Shown one piece after another: positions 22,374-33,200 of a DNA stretch of 64,000 nucleotides. The notes below the pieces were generated by a model. It was not told the DNA's origin, ran no database searches, and was given only the letters and a program-made list of their open reading frames with translations. How positions within the stretch are numbered: position 1 is the stretch's first letter; every line of letters begins with the position of its first letter. Source of the stretch: Sphaerolaimus hirsutus (lineage: Eukaryota > Nematoda > Chromadorea > Monhysterida > Sphaerolaimidae); the NCBI GenBank assembly GCA_964036195.1, contig OZ038452.1, positions 8,178,704-8,242,703 of the forward strand, given 5' to 3'. The position numbers were made by a program, and so were the translations under genes.

Positions 22374-25300
22374 TCAATTTTGATACGCTTGATAGCAATC
22401 GGCTATTTTCTCCAACGTTGGATCCAATGGTTTGCAATTCTCAAAAATCTTTATATCAAGTGCTGGCCAGTTTCCATTGGGGTCGCACATAGATATACAG
22501 TAGTTTGGTACGCCTGTGGGGAAATTTTGATTGACCCGACTAGTTAATCGAGAATTTAGCGCTCCCCGCGATTCCAATTTGGTACCCAGTTTCTTGTAAT
22601 ATGGCAGCCATTTGGCTAACACAAATTCTCCAGCCCTATAAAACCTACTGACCCTACGCACACTAGTTAATGACAGGTAAACTAAAAATATAGTTAACTC
22701 GTAAATCAGCTGTACCTAAACGTATTTGAGTTTACCAGAATGAGTTTTTTTTAATCTTCACCAATTGTAGTTGACAGACACTTCATTCTGGTATACTCAA
22801 ATGCTTTCAAAAACGATTTAAATATCAGTTTCCCAAGATCCTAGTTTACTGCCAATAAACTAGTGTGCGCAGCGCCGACGGGGTAGCAGTTGCCGTAGCT
22901 ACAGTTGACGGATATAAAAAAACTCATTGTGGTAAATTCAAATGTGTTCAATGCTCATTCACCGTATTTCTTCAAATAGAATGGCTTACCTCCATCCAAT
23001 CCAATAGATTGAACAGAGAATAACCTTACTATTTACATATTAGGTATACTAAAGAAGTTAGAATACCTAAAACTCAGCAGACATGAAACGAATCAGGTAT
23101 TCGGCCCTTGGTTACCAATGACGTATCTTTTTTAATTCGAACTTGAATGGACGGATTCCATTCGGTTCACAATACTTTTGATTCAATCCAACTTTTTATG
23201 CGAGAACGAGATGAGTTTGATAGACAAATCGTTATAGAAAGTCAGATTGTAAGGTCTTAGGTCGGATCTTATCGTCGCAGTCTCGACGAATTCCTTCAAA
23301 AAAGAACGTATGAACTTCCCAGTGCGTCCAAGTTACCTTTGCGTTGAATACGAATGAGGTAAAAGACGCTAGATTTCCGCTCTCGTCAACGAAAATGACC
23401 GCGGTATCCAATTAAATCAACATGTGTGTCAACTCGTGTGTGCGCCGCCATTAGCGACCAATTGCGTTCGCTTAATCGCATTCCGCAGCCATTTTTGGTG
23501 ACGCAGACGGAAATCCTGCATCTTTCATACTGGGTAACATTCTCTCAAACGGTAACTTGGACGAGTGCCAACTACGAATATACGCAGTTGTACGAAAATC
23601 TCGTAGAGCATTGACTTCCATAATGTCCGTCGAGTTTATCATAAAATTGTGCAGTTCTAATCCAATGACAAAAATATTGGCAGAACCTTTGTGCTTGCAG
23701 CAATCGGTCACGTCATTCCCTTCTGAGAAGCATTCAAGAAAAGGACGTCCCGATTTGTCTAAATCGCAATTTCCGTCGTTTCTCATTTTGAGCATCTGCA
23801 AAATGAAAGTTGGTTGTTAGAAGTCAAGCAACGCCAGCACGTCGTGTCATAAATATTTACATACATGCGCGCTGTGAACATTGCATAGATACATAGGAGA
23901 GATTTCACAGTAGTGAAAAAGCTCTAACGTTTTGGCGCCAAACGCCAATAACGCCACAGCGAAATGGCGTCAAAAGCGTATTTTTGCTTTGACGCCAGAT
24001 GCCTTTTGATGTCAGATGCCAGAAGCGCTCCACGGCGCTTTTTACACGGCATTCATCGTGTCTGCATCACGGAACTGGAAATACTGCAAGCTGGCATGAA
24101 ATTTTGAATGTGTCGAAAGAGTAAGTATATTTAGCGACTACTATTAACGTGATTTAAGTAACTATATACCGTATTTCCTCGAAATACCACCCCTTGAAAT
24201 ACCCCCCCCCCTCGTTTGACCCCCCCCCTCTCGAGACCACTATGAAAAATCATCCCCCCCCCTCGAAATACCCCCCCCCAAATTGAGTGTAAAGGGAACG
24301 TACATGACAATAACTGTAGTTTGTGTTCAGTGTACTGCAGAACAGAGTTGTTTAAATACCGGTATTTTTGGAAAGTGTAAGTGTAAATACACTTTCCAAA
24401 TTTTGAGTATAGATACCAAAAGTGTAAGGTATTTTAAAAATACCTAGGAAAGTGTAAAAAAAGTGTAAGTGTAAAAATTTTTTAGAAAGAGCTCTCACTG
24501 TTGAGCATTAGAAAACACCGCTGTCCTCATCACCTTTAGATCAATTTATTTATCATTTTCATGCATTATTTCACATTTTACAGCCTTTTATGAAACATTT
24601 CAGACTGTAACAAATACTGTAGTGGTATGAAGTTCCCTAATAATGGCACTTTTTCAGTGCTGATATTTTACTGATTAAGCAATGCGATACACACTGTTTA
24701 AATGCAAGAATGGACATGCAGCAAATGTCAATGCAAAAGTTGACTTTGTGTTCAGCTGGTGAATTTCCATTGGACTTGTCCTTTTTACAAAAGTATGATG
24801 AAACTGTAGAATACCATGAGTACTGATCAAAGGTTGTAGATCAAAGGCTAGTTTGTACATTTGCCATATTTTCTACATTCAATGCATTTTTTGTACATGA
24901 CCCTATTTTATGCCTTCTCAAAAGCATAAAACAGGGCCATCTGAAAGAAAAAAATACACTTTCTGTACCCGGGTATTTTGCCCAGGAAAGTGTAAAAAAG
25001 TGTATGGGTATTTTATGAAAGTGTAAGTGTAAGTGTAAATATAAATACCCATTTACCCAGGTATTTTGGGTAAGTGTAAATACACTTTCGCAACTCTGCT
25101 GCAGAACACACGTTAAAACAATGTTGGTGTCACGTTAGAACAGTGTAAACCCTTGTTTACCTCGATCCGGATGGTTGTGAATTTTTTAAAAACGTTTGGT
25201 TCACGCCCCCCTGTAAAGTTTTCGGGAAAATTGATCCGACTCAAAAAATAGCCCAAAGAGTTGTCTACATTATGTATGGATCGCCCCCCCAATATAACGC

Positions 25301-28173
25301 CGCGTGCGCCGTGTAAGCGGGCCACGCGGCGTTATATTGGGGGGCGATCCATACATAATGTAAACAACTCTTTGGGCTATTTTTTGAGTCGGGTCAATTT
25401 TCCCGAAAACTTTACAGGGGGGCGTGAACGAAACGTTTTTAAAAAATTCACAACCATCCGGATCGAGGTAAACAGGGGTTTACATACCATCTACATACTA
25501 ATATTAGTCTACAGAACCTTATAAATGGCGGTTTTTGTTGCATTTTTCGACGTCTGCGTACGTTTCAGACGACAATTTCGTACTTGGTTTTCAAAAATTT
25601 TCTTGTGAAATAATAACCCCCCCTCGAAATACCCCCCCCCCCTCGTTTAACCCCCCCCCCTCTCGGGACCACTATGAAACAATCACCCCCCGGGGGTATT
25701 TCGAGGAAATACGGTAGTCCCTCTGTGGGGTTCACTGACTTTTATAACATAAATGAAATACACATTCCCTTCAATCGATCATCACTTCTGTTATAATATT
25801 TTACTTTGAGTGTAACGTGTTATACTTCAGGGCGAATAGTGCTACCAACCAAGTGCTGCTGAAAAGTTTAGCCTGGAGCTTATAAATCGTGTCTTGTCTG
25901 AAAATTTTAGCAGGGAACTTTTTAGCTGAAAAGATAGTGCGAACAGTAAGGCACTGCGCATACCAGTACACCGGAAAGTCTTAAATCTGTTTTATCTCAA
26001 ATCTCTCATTTCAATAGTTGCCGTATTTCCTCGAAATACCCCCGGGGGTCCTTTCATAGTGGAAATTTTCAGCGGGGGTTACACGAGGGGGGTACTTTCC
26101 AGAAATACGCTAGGTATGTAGATACAATAGCAGAACAAAGCCACAAATTCCCCATAGTCCATTCTCGCACCTTGGAAGTGGTGATGCTGTGCGTCTTGCA
26201 GTACTTGGCGCAGCCGGGGTCGATGCCGCTGCCCGGGTCGTTGCAGCACTTGTCGACGCGCTTGCCCGCCTCCTGGTCGCTGATGCACGGGCTGAAGTCG
26301 GGCCGGGGGCACTCGCCGTCCGTCTCTTCACCGGCAGTGCCCTCTGCCTGCAGGGTAGGTTGTGGTCAACTGTTAGCTAAGGGCATTTGAAGGCATTTGA
26401 GTTTACTGGAAAAAGTTTGAATAAGATTTGAAATCTCTGTCAGCTTTAGTTGACGGATGCGTTATTCCAGTGAACTCCAATTCGTTCAAATAAATCAATT
26501 AAAAAACTTTGTAAGAGTCAAATTTTTCACACATAGTTGACACTTGTGTCACTTGACAAAGTGCGAAAAAAGGCCGCTCTGTTCTAATGTGTTAGCTGCT
26601 ATCCCCGTGTACACTTACCTCCTCCTCCTCGCCCCCGTCTCCCTGTGAATGATAAAAACTGTGTTGGTAATGAGCAGAAAAATTCATAGCCAAAAGTTCA
26701 GCCGAGCTCACCTCTCCTCTCGTCTTTGTGGAATTTGCCGGACTCAATCCCGTTGGCTCTTCTCCCTGTGTTCAACAGATTCTGGTTATTGTGATTTGAG
26801 TTATAGTTTTTGAAAATCGTGATAGGAATAATATTATTCACCTTTATAATACTGAAATTTCTATAGGTATTTTCATTGCCAAACTAAATTTACAGAATCA
26901 TTGCAGTGCACAGGGGCCAGTCCCGCAAGTTGACAAGTGCTTTACTGACAAAGTGACAAAATCAACAATCAAGTAAAAAGTCTTGAGTCAAGAGTAAATC
27001 ACTTGTCAACTTGGGGGACTGGCCCCAGAACACAAATTGTTTTACAAAACGCGACACAAGATATCGCCCTGTGGTGTGCAAATATTCCCTGGAGCATCCA
27101 TACTATTTAAGGTATTTATCTAAACTAGTTTTGAACATGCAAATCAGAATACAGGAATAAAAATACCTAGGCACCTACAATCCACAAACCCAACCCCAAC
27201 CTACTGGCAGATAAGTCCTCTCCAATTGATTCTTTCTATTCAGCATTATCCTCTCTGAGAACAGGGCGCCCAGGTCGGGGGAGGGCGTCGGGCCGGAGTC
27301 CTGCCTGGGCACCTGCCCGTTGCCCCACTGCGGCACCGGGTCGCCCGACGGGTCCGGCTTGTACTGAGAGGGGCATGGGAATGATAGCGGTGGTGATGTG
27401 TCTGATATTTGCAGCATGGTTGTTAAAACGTATTTACGTTTCCTCGGGAAAAAAATACCGGTACTCACTTACTCGCGTACTTTTTGAAAGTACGCAAGTA
27501 CAGAAAACGTATTTTTAGGGTACAGAAAATGTCATTTTGCCAAACAGAAAGTAACAATCATCAGACATTTTACGTTAGAAAAATACTTTACGTTTACATT
27601 TACTTTTAAGAAAATTGGAGGGATGGAGTGATTTTCGCTCACATGGTCAATAGGGGAGGGGACTTATTTGCGGGTTTGCGGGGTTTTTTAAGATAGTAGT
27701 TATGATTTATTATCTAATCTTGCCTCAAATCACTTCTATTTACCTTATCAAAATGACCACCTAGTGAATACAATACCTGCTCAAATCCGCTGCACTGCTG
27801 CAAGCAATACTCGGGACAGCACTCGTACATGTACGGCGTGTTGCACATGTCGCAGCCGATCTGGTAGCAGTTCCAGACCCGGTAAAATGCCCTGTAAAGT
27901 GTCAAATGTCATGTAAAGTGTCAAAAGTCATGAAAAATGGCCCGCAAAATGGTAAAATAGTTTGCCATTTTGCACGGCATTTTCCATGACTTTTGACAAC
28001 TAGCATGACATTTTACATTTTACGGGGCATGTTACAGGGTCTGGGAGTGGCACCTGGTAGCAGGCCTTCTCCCCCTGACATTCAGACCACTTTTCTCCAC
28101 TTTTTTCGTCACTTTGCGCCAATGATAAGTGTACACTTATTAGTAGGGATATGATTATAATGAGCGAATGCAT
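22374..28173 (-). CDS. Secreted cysteine-rich protein with DB-like modules
   Basis: Eight exons on the minus strand: 28173-28054, 27860-27777, 27363-27205, 26765-26712, 26642-26619, 26347-26171, 23795-23687 and 22513-22374, giving 288 residues. A signal peptide (HSLIIIISLLISVHLSLAQS) is followed by a short Cys cluster (CNTPYMYECCPEYC). Next come a Pro/Ser/Glu-rich linker that includes a 24-nt microexon encoding GDGGEEEE, a half-module (CPRPDFSPC..KCCNDPG..CAKYC), and a DB-like module (FLECF..DCCKHKGVPNYCISMC..C..IADC). DB modules are small Cys-rich extracellular domains best known from nematode proteins; their function is not established. Intron 1 is exactly the introner-like element 27861-28053. 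An in-frame ATG 36 nt upstream (28209) is possible, but the chosen Met directly precedes the hydrophobic core. Introns 2, 3 and 6 hold other elements. Confidence 0.82.
24343..25098. mobile_element. Non-autonomous hAT element, CAGAGTTG tips, AAGTGTAAATAC interior
   Basis: Inverted ends CAGAGTTG and CAACTCTG are flanked by the perfect 8-bp duplication CTGCAGAA (24335-24342 and 25099-25106). Subterminal regions iterate GGAAAGTGTAAGTGTAAATA-like motifs. The centre is unique AT-rich DNA without a transposase. It is nested inside 24167-25716, so it is the younger insertion. Confidence 0.9.
25144..25484. repeat. Near-perfect 341-bp palindrome
   Basis: Arms of about 170 bp run from TGTAAACCCTTGTTTACC to GGTAAACAGGGGTTTACA around a centre near 25314 (GCGGGCCACGCGGCG). 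Only a few mismatches separate the arms, so it is recent or kept by gene conversion. Mirror-image ORFs on the two strands are a consequence of the symmetry. Confidence 0.9.
26913..27026. mobile_element. Small MITE, GGGGCCAGTCCC...GGGACTGGCCCC
   Basis: Terminal inverted repeats GGGGCCAGTCCC plus CAAGTTGACAAGTG surround a short AT-rich centre. It lies in intron 3 of the DB-module gene. The outer tip resembles that of the introner-like family (GTGCCAGTCCC), but the interior is different. Confidence 0.75.
27861..28053 (-). mobile_element. Introner-like element, copy D = complete intron
   Basis: The 193-nt intron 1 of the DB-module gene. On the minus strand the donor is TGCTACCAG|GTGCCACTCCCAGACC and the acceptor GGTCTGGAACTGCTACCAG|ATC. 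CTGCTACCAG appears at both exon borders (27861-27870 and 28054-28063 on the plus strand: CTGGTAGCAG), a strong target-duplication signature. Splicing joins TAC CAG to ATC GGC in phase 0. Confidence 0.93.
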
Positions 28174-28971
28174 TTTGTGTATATATTTGTCTGGTTGTCG
28201 TGCTGTCAAATTGTGCGACGCAGGTAAACTGGTCGATTGAATAAAAAAATGTGATTATACGTCACACGGTTTTCCATCGATTTTCGATAGAACGCGCCCA
28301 AGGGCACCGGAATTCATTGGGTAAAGTACCTGGGTAGTTGAAGTTTAATTTCTCCCTATCAGGGGCTTATTCCGCAGTTTGTCAAGTAACAAATTCAGGA
28401 ATCAGAAATGCTGCAAATTATTTGACGGATGTTCAAAAAATCATGCCCAGTAAATGCGGTGCTATATGAATTTTTGATTCACAGTGTCAGTGATAAATTG
28501 ACAAAAAAAAATATAGCGTTTCATGGCTAAATATTTATGTCACCCGACAAGACTGGGTCCCGCGGCTGTACCCTATATTGGCAAGTGATAAGCTACCTAA
28601 GCTGTGGTAATTGCTGTAAATATTTACTTGTCACTTCATTGATAACTTTAAACTTTACTTATCACTTGACAACAAATGAACTTGACCCCTGGCCCTGACG
28701 TGACGATGCCAAATAGAATACTAATGAACACGCATGCAGGCGAAAGTTTTCAGACATGCGCTAAAACAATGCCGTGTTTTGAGTTGGTTCGAAATTTTGG
28801 GTGTGCACGTGTGTAAATATATTTAATGCGTGTGAACGTTTGCCGCGATATCGATATATTTTTCATCGGGATTTGATTAGAATGTCAACTATTTTTTGAC
28901 AACTGACGTAACGTTACTTTTTGACACTGTTTGGGGGAAGCAAGCAGATTGTAGTGGTCGTAGCGGCAACT
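28174..28971. other. Intergenic upstream of the DB-module gene
   Basis: AT-rich; no gene seen. TTTGTCAAGTAAC and CACTTGACAAC motifs at about 28380-28690 echo the element at 26913-27026, and GACTGGGTCCCGCGGC (about 28550) with GACCCCTGGCCCTGACG (about 28685) may be the eroded ends of a related element. Confidence 0.4.
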
Positions 28972-29400
28972 TACCGTATTACCTCGAAATACCCCCGGGG
29001 GGTTTATAATTTCGCCAGTAAAATTTGAGGGTGGATTATTTATCTCGAGTGGGTTTATTCGAGGGGGGAGGTCTATTATTTCGCCAGAAATTTTTGGGAA
29101 TTCCCCATACTCAGACGTAGAAAAAAAACAAAGATGTATGTGTGTTTTTAGGCATATATAACTGTATAGGTATACACATAAACCTTCCCTAACGTCACTC
29201 AATCATCGGTTTTAACGTGTGTTCTGAAGTGTACACATCACAAACTGCAGTATTTGTCATGTACGTTCTCTACACACTCAATTTTAGGGGGGGGGGGTAT
29301 TTCGAGGGGGGTCGTTAATTCCTCAGCCAAATTTTAGGGGGGGGGGGGTATTTCGAGGGGGGGGTTATCCAAGGGAGGGTTAATTCGAGGTTATACGGTA
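28972..29400. mobile_element. TA-flanked MITE, ACCGTATTACCTCGAAATAC
   Basis: Begins TACCGTATTACCTCGAAATA and ends TTCGAGGTTATACGGTA. The interior matches 4515-4877, including a shared central stretch with AACGTGTGTTCTG and TTGTCATGTACGTTC, so the two are copies of one family. G-runs and TTTCGAGGGG repeats flank the centre. Confidence 0.75.
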
Positions 29401-30283
29401 TACCTTTTTGCTCCGTTTGGAATGGCGCCATGCGCATGGCGTACAATAGGCACCATTTGAGGGTGTCAAATGATGGATGACGCTGCGCCACAAGCTTCAA
29501 AGGTGCCAGCTTTTTGTGGTGTGACTCCGATTGGTATCATTTTTCATGGGCTTTTTTTCATTTAGTCATCGTGATGAGGAATATCAGCCCAATTTGATTC
29601 GTTTGAATGATTTCTTACATCATCCTCGACTAACTCCGGTTTTTTCGGTACGTTTGTCTCATCCTTTGCAGTTTCGCATAAACGCTAATAACGGACATAA
29701 AAAAACTTCTTTCGACACGTTGGAACGTACGTTTCGGCTTGAGCGCAGAAAGGGAGATGGACATTATGTGAAGTTGGCACCTGTCCAAAATCCAGTATGG
29801 ATACCCCGTTTGTATATCGCCGTTGACAGTAGTGAACCGGCGTGGCATGGTAGTGTGTCGGCGGCCATTAGCGACTCCAGTCGTTTTATCGCATTTCGCG
29901 GACTTTATCAGTGACTCCGACGAAAATCCTGCGTCTTTTACTCTCGTTCGTACAATATGTAATCGTATCCAAATACGAAATTGTACTTCCTTGGAAAAAT
30001 GCCAACTTCACATAATGTGCGCGATCCGAAAATATTCCCAAAAAATTACAAAAAGAGAACAGGTGGAATTTTTCGCATCGTGTCAGTTCAGCACGTTGTG
30101 AGCGAATAGCCAGTTTTACATTAAACCCGCTGCCATACTAGCTTAAAAATGTAGAAAAAACCCGTCCCAAAACTCCCCACAGGTTCCCTCGGTCTTGATG
30201 CTATCGTCGTTGCAACCGATCAATTTTCTTAAAACGTCGATTCCAATTTACGTTAATTTCAACCGTAGAGCATCCAGCGAATT
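29401..30283. repeat. Repeat-derived region with spurious ORF, upstream of EIF3B
   Basis: Holds a 127-codon ORF (29531-29914) with no recognisable domain. Part of the region (from about 29863) resembles 23445-23620: both contain GCCATTAGCGA, ATCGCATT.CGC and AAATCCTGC in the same order. A short inverted pair ACATTATGTGAAGTTGGCA lies at about 29762 and 30000. This points to a dispersed repeat rather than a gene. The last ~150 bp should include the EIF3B promoter or leader; no motif is identifiable. Confidence 0.5.
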
Positions 30284-33200
30284 ATGGTGACATCGATGCG
30301 GCAGCCGGAATTGGAACCGGAACCGGAAGAACAATTTAATGTCGACCCGGATGATTTAGTTGCGGATGTTACGGATGAGGGTTTGTTGTTGTTTTTTACT
30401 TTTCGTCAACTCGTGATGGTGTATTCTGGACTTGGGAGAGTGCCAAAAGCCAAGAGTGACAACGCGAAACTACCCGGTTATCTATCTCTCTAGGTCATAT
30501 TTTCACATTGTGGTTTTTCAAACGTTTCTCCGGGCTGTCAAAACTACGAGTCCCATTTTAAACATTCACTAATTCAATGAAATTACTTCATTAACTCCCG
30601 ATTTTGGCAATTTTACCAAAATCACCCCCCCCCCCACAGAACTAGTCGTTGACCTTTTGAGCAAAAAACCAACAGAAGGAGAGGCGGAAGCATGTTGCTT
30701 GATTGTGGACAACATCCCCACTGTGTCGTCGGAGCGCGTGGACAAACTCAAAACTGTCATGGGAAAGTATTTTAAGAAGTTTGGGGAGCACACTGCCGAG
30801 TTTGCTCTTGATGATGAGGGGGGAACTAAAGGGTTTGTTTTTGGGGGTTGGTGGGGTTTGAGTTTTGGACGTCTGGGTTCTGATTTTTTTAATATAATAT
30901 AGATATTTGAAATGAAAAATACTAGATATTTTGTTTTCATTTTGTTATTTTGTCTAATAATTTTTGACACGAGAAAATGCTCTTCATTCGAAATTCGACG
31001 CGATGTATGTTTCTTTCCAATCAAGTGTGGACGCTTTTCGTGATGGTACAATTTTCAATGCATTTTTATATTCTCAGCTATGTATTTGTGGAATTCGCAA
31101 CGAAAGAAGCTGCCCTGGAAGCTGCCGAGGTGCTGAACGGTTATGCGCTAGACAAAAAGCACACGCTTAGTGCAAACCTTTTCTGTGATTTGCACAAAAA
31201 GCCAGAGACCAGGTTGCAGCCGGAACGGCCGTATAAAGACCCGGTAATTTTGCTGATTTTTGAGGAATTTTTGCGATTCAATCAATTTGAGCTGGTATCA
31301 ATTCAATCAATGTAATCATCATCGTTTTTACATCAAGAGTAAACGTAAATTGAGAAAATAAATAAATAAAGAACCAATTCAGTCGAACCATTTCGCGGCA
31401 AACAAATATTTTTTCTAGGTATTTTAGTAGTTCGTGTGTTTATCGGTTTCACATTTAAGGTAATACATACTACTTCATCATTGGTGAATTGTGCGAGTCA
31501 CACAAATTGTATTTGTGAGTAGGGTTCGAACGATATGACTTTTCGATATCGATATTCGATATTTTTTTCTGAAACTCGATATTCGATATCGATACGATCT
31601 GGAACCTCGATATCGATATTCGATATAAAAAATGGTCGATATTCGATATTTTCAATATTTGATATTGCAATTTGCCTTTGGTAACGCAAGGCAAATTTCA
31701 AGCGGCATATTGTATTTTCATGTGGTTGCACACAAGGTTAATCATCTCTTTACTGAAATGTGAATGGTACAAGTGATTTTAAAAAGGTTTATATCAGTCA
31801 AAAGTAGAAAATGGAAGAAAAACATGATGAATCAAAGTGTATCAGACAAACAACAATTGGTAGATATTACAGTTCATACTTATAACCGAATTTCTTAATG
31901 CATGTAGCAAAAATTAGCATATCAGCATTTTCAGGCTTCAAATTTAGCACTACAACAAAAATGACATTATAAATATTGTACTTTTACTCATCAAATAATA
32001 TACACCATCATTATAAAAGTAAATCAGATCAATCAAAAATATCTCAATGAAAATAATAACTTTAATTAGGGACACAAGACAGGTTTGATATATCGAAAAA
32101 ATGGTCGATATTCGATATTCGATATTTTTTTTCAGAATTTTCGATATCGATATTCGATATTAAAAAATGGTCGATATCCGATATTCGATACGATATATCG
32201 TTTGAACCCTATTTGTGAGCGATATGTCAAGCTAAGGCAGCTAATGCCCAGAACATCAGAAAACTAAAAAATCTAACAGCAATAAAACGTCCCATAATTT
32301 ATAAAACCAACCTTCCAACATCCAACCTCTCCCCTCTCAGGGTCGCCTCCACTGGTGGCTGGAAGACGGCAACTCGTGCGTGGACGAGTTCGCGGTCGTG
32401 TTCCAGCAGGGCACCACCGTGGCCGTGTACAACAACAACATGCCCGAGCCCACCCTCGTGTCCGACAGCACGCAGAGATTGGTCGGTTGGGGGTACATGT
32501 TCTTGAGATGGTGGGGATGTGGTTATTGGTATGTTTGCTGCGCTTTTGTCATTTTCGGACTCGACGTTGAACAAGTTTGTGGCATTATCCGTACAGCTCG
32601 ATTTTTGATAAATATTTCGAATGCTATATATTATCACTATATCAGTAAGTGATTTTACCAACAAAGTTGAGTTTTTTTTGATCCGTTCAATCCGATTTTG
32701 CCAACAAAAAGTGTCAAAAAGTGTCGCAACTTATCCAACCCTCACTCCCCCAGCACTGGACGGAATCGACGATCGAGTGGTCGCCGCGCGGCACCTACCT
32801 GGCCACGTTCCACGAGAAAGGCATCGCTCTGTGGGGCGGGCCAGAGTTTCAGCGGGCGCGCAGATTCGCGCATACTGCCGTGTCCAGCATAGCTTTTAGC
32901 CCCAATGAGGAGTTTGTTGGGGGTTTTATTGGTGTATTGAATGGTTCATGTTGTTCACGTGGCTGTGGGTCTGCAGAGACTGTTCTAGTTTTGGAAAACA
33001 GTTGATAAAAATACGGTATTTTTTTTGTGCGAACACAGGACTGTAATCATCAATAGAAGCAACAAAGGACTTCTGCGATGAGCATAAATTCCTTCTTACA
33101 CTTTTTTTCCGTCTAGCAGACATCTTTGCCTAACGGGTTTACGGACACATAAATACATACCCACATACCTAAATCCCCCAAAGTTGCCAAAAAACGTACA

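Larger units (their letters stand above)
24167..25716. mobile_element. Compound TA-flanked element, ACCGTATTTCCTCGAAATACC
   Basis: Begins TACCGTATTTCCTCGAAATA and ends TATTTCGAGGAAATACGGTA, TA-bounded. Subterminal sequence is CCCCCCCTCGAAATACC repeats. It contains two nested insertions, a hAT element at 24343-25098 and a palindrome at 25144-25484. It lies within an intron of the minus-strand DB-module gene. Confidence 0.7.

Noticed and set aside
25113-25524. Two ORFs with matching proteins on opposite strands
   Set aside because: Product of the 341-bp palindrome, not a gene pair.
29531-29914. 127-codon ORF as a gene upstream of EIF3B
   Set aside because: No domain recognised, overlaps sequence shared with 23445-23620, and has no exon neighbours or GC rise typical of coding exons here.
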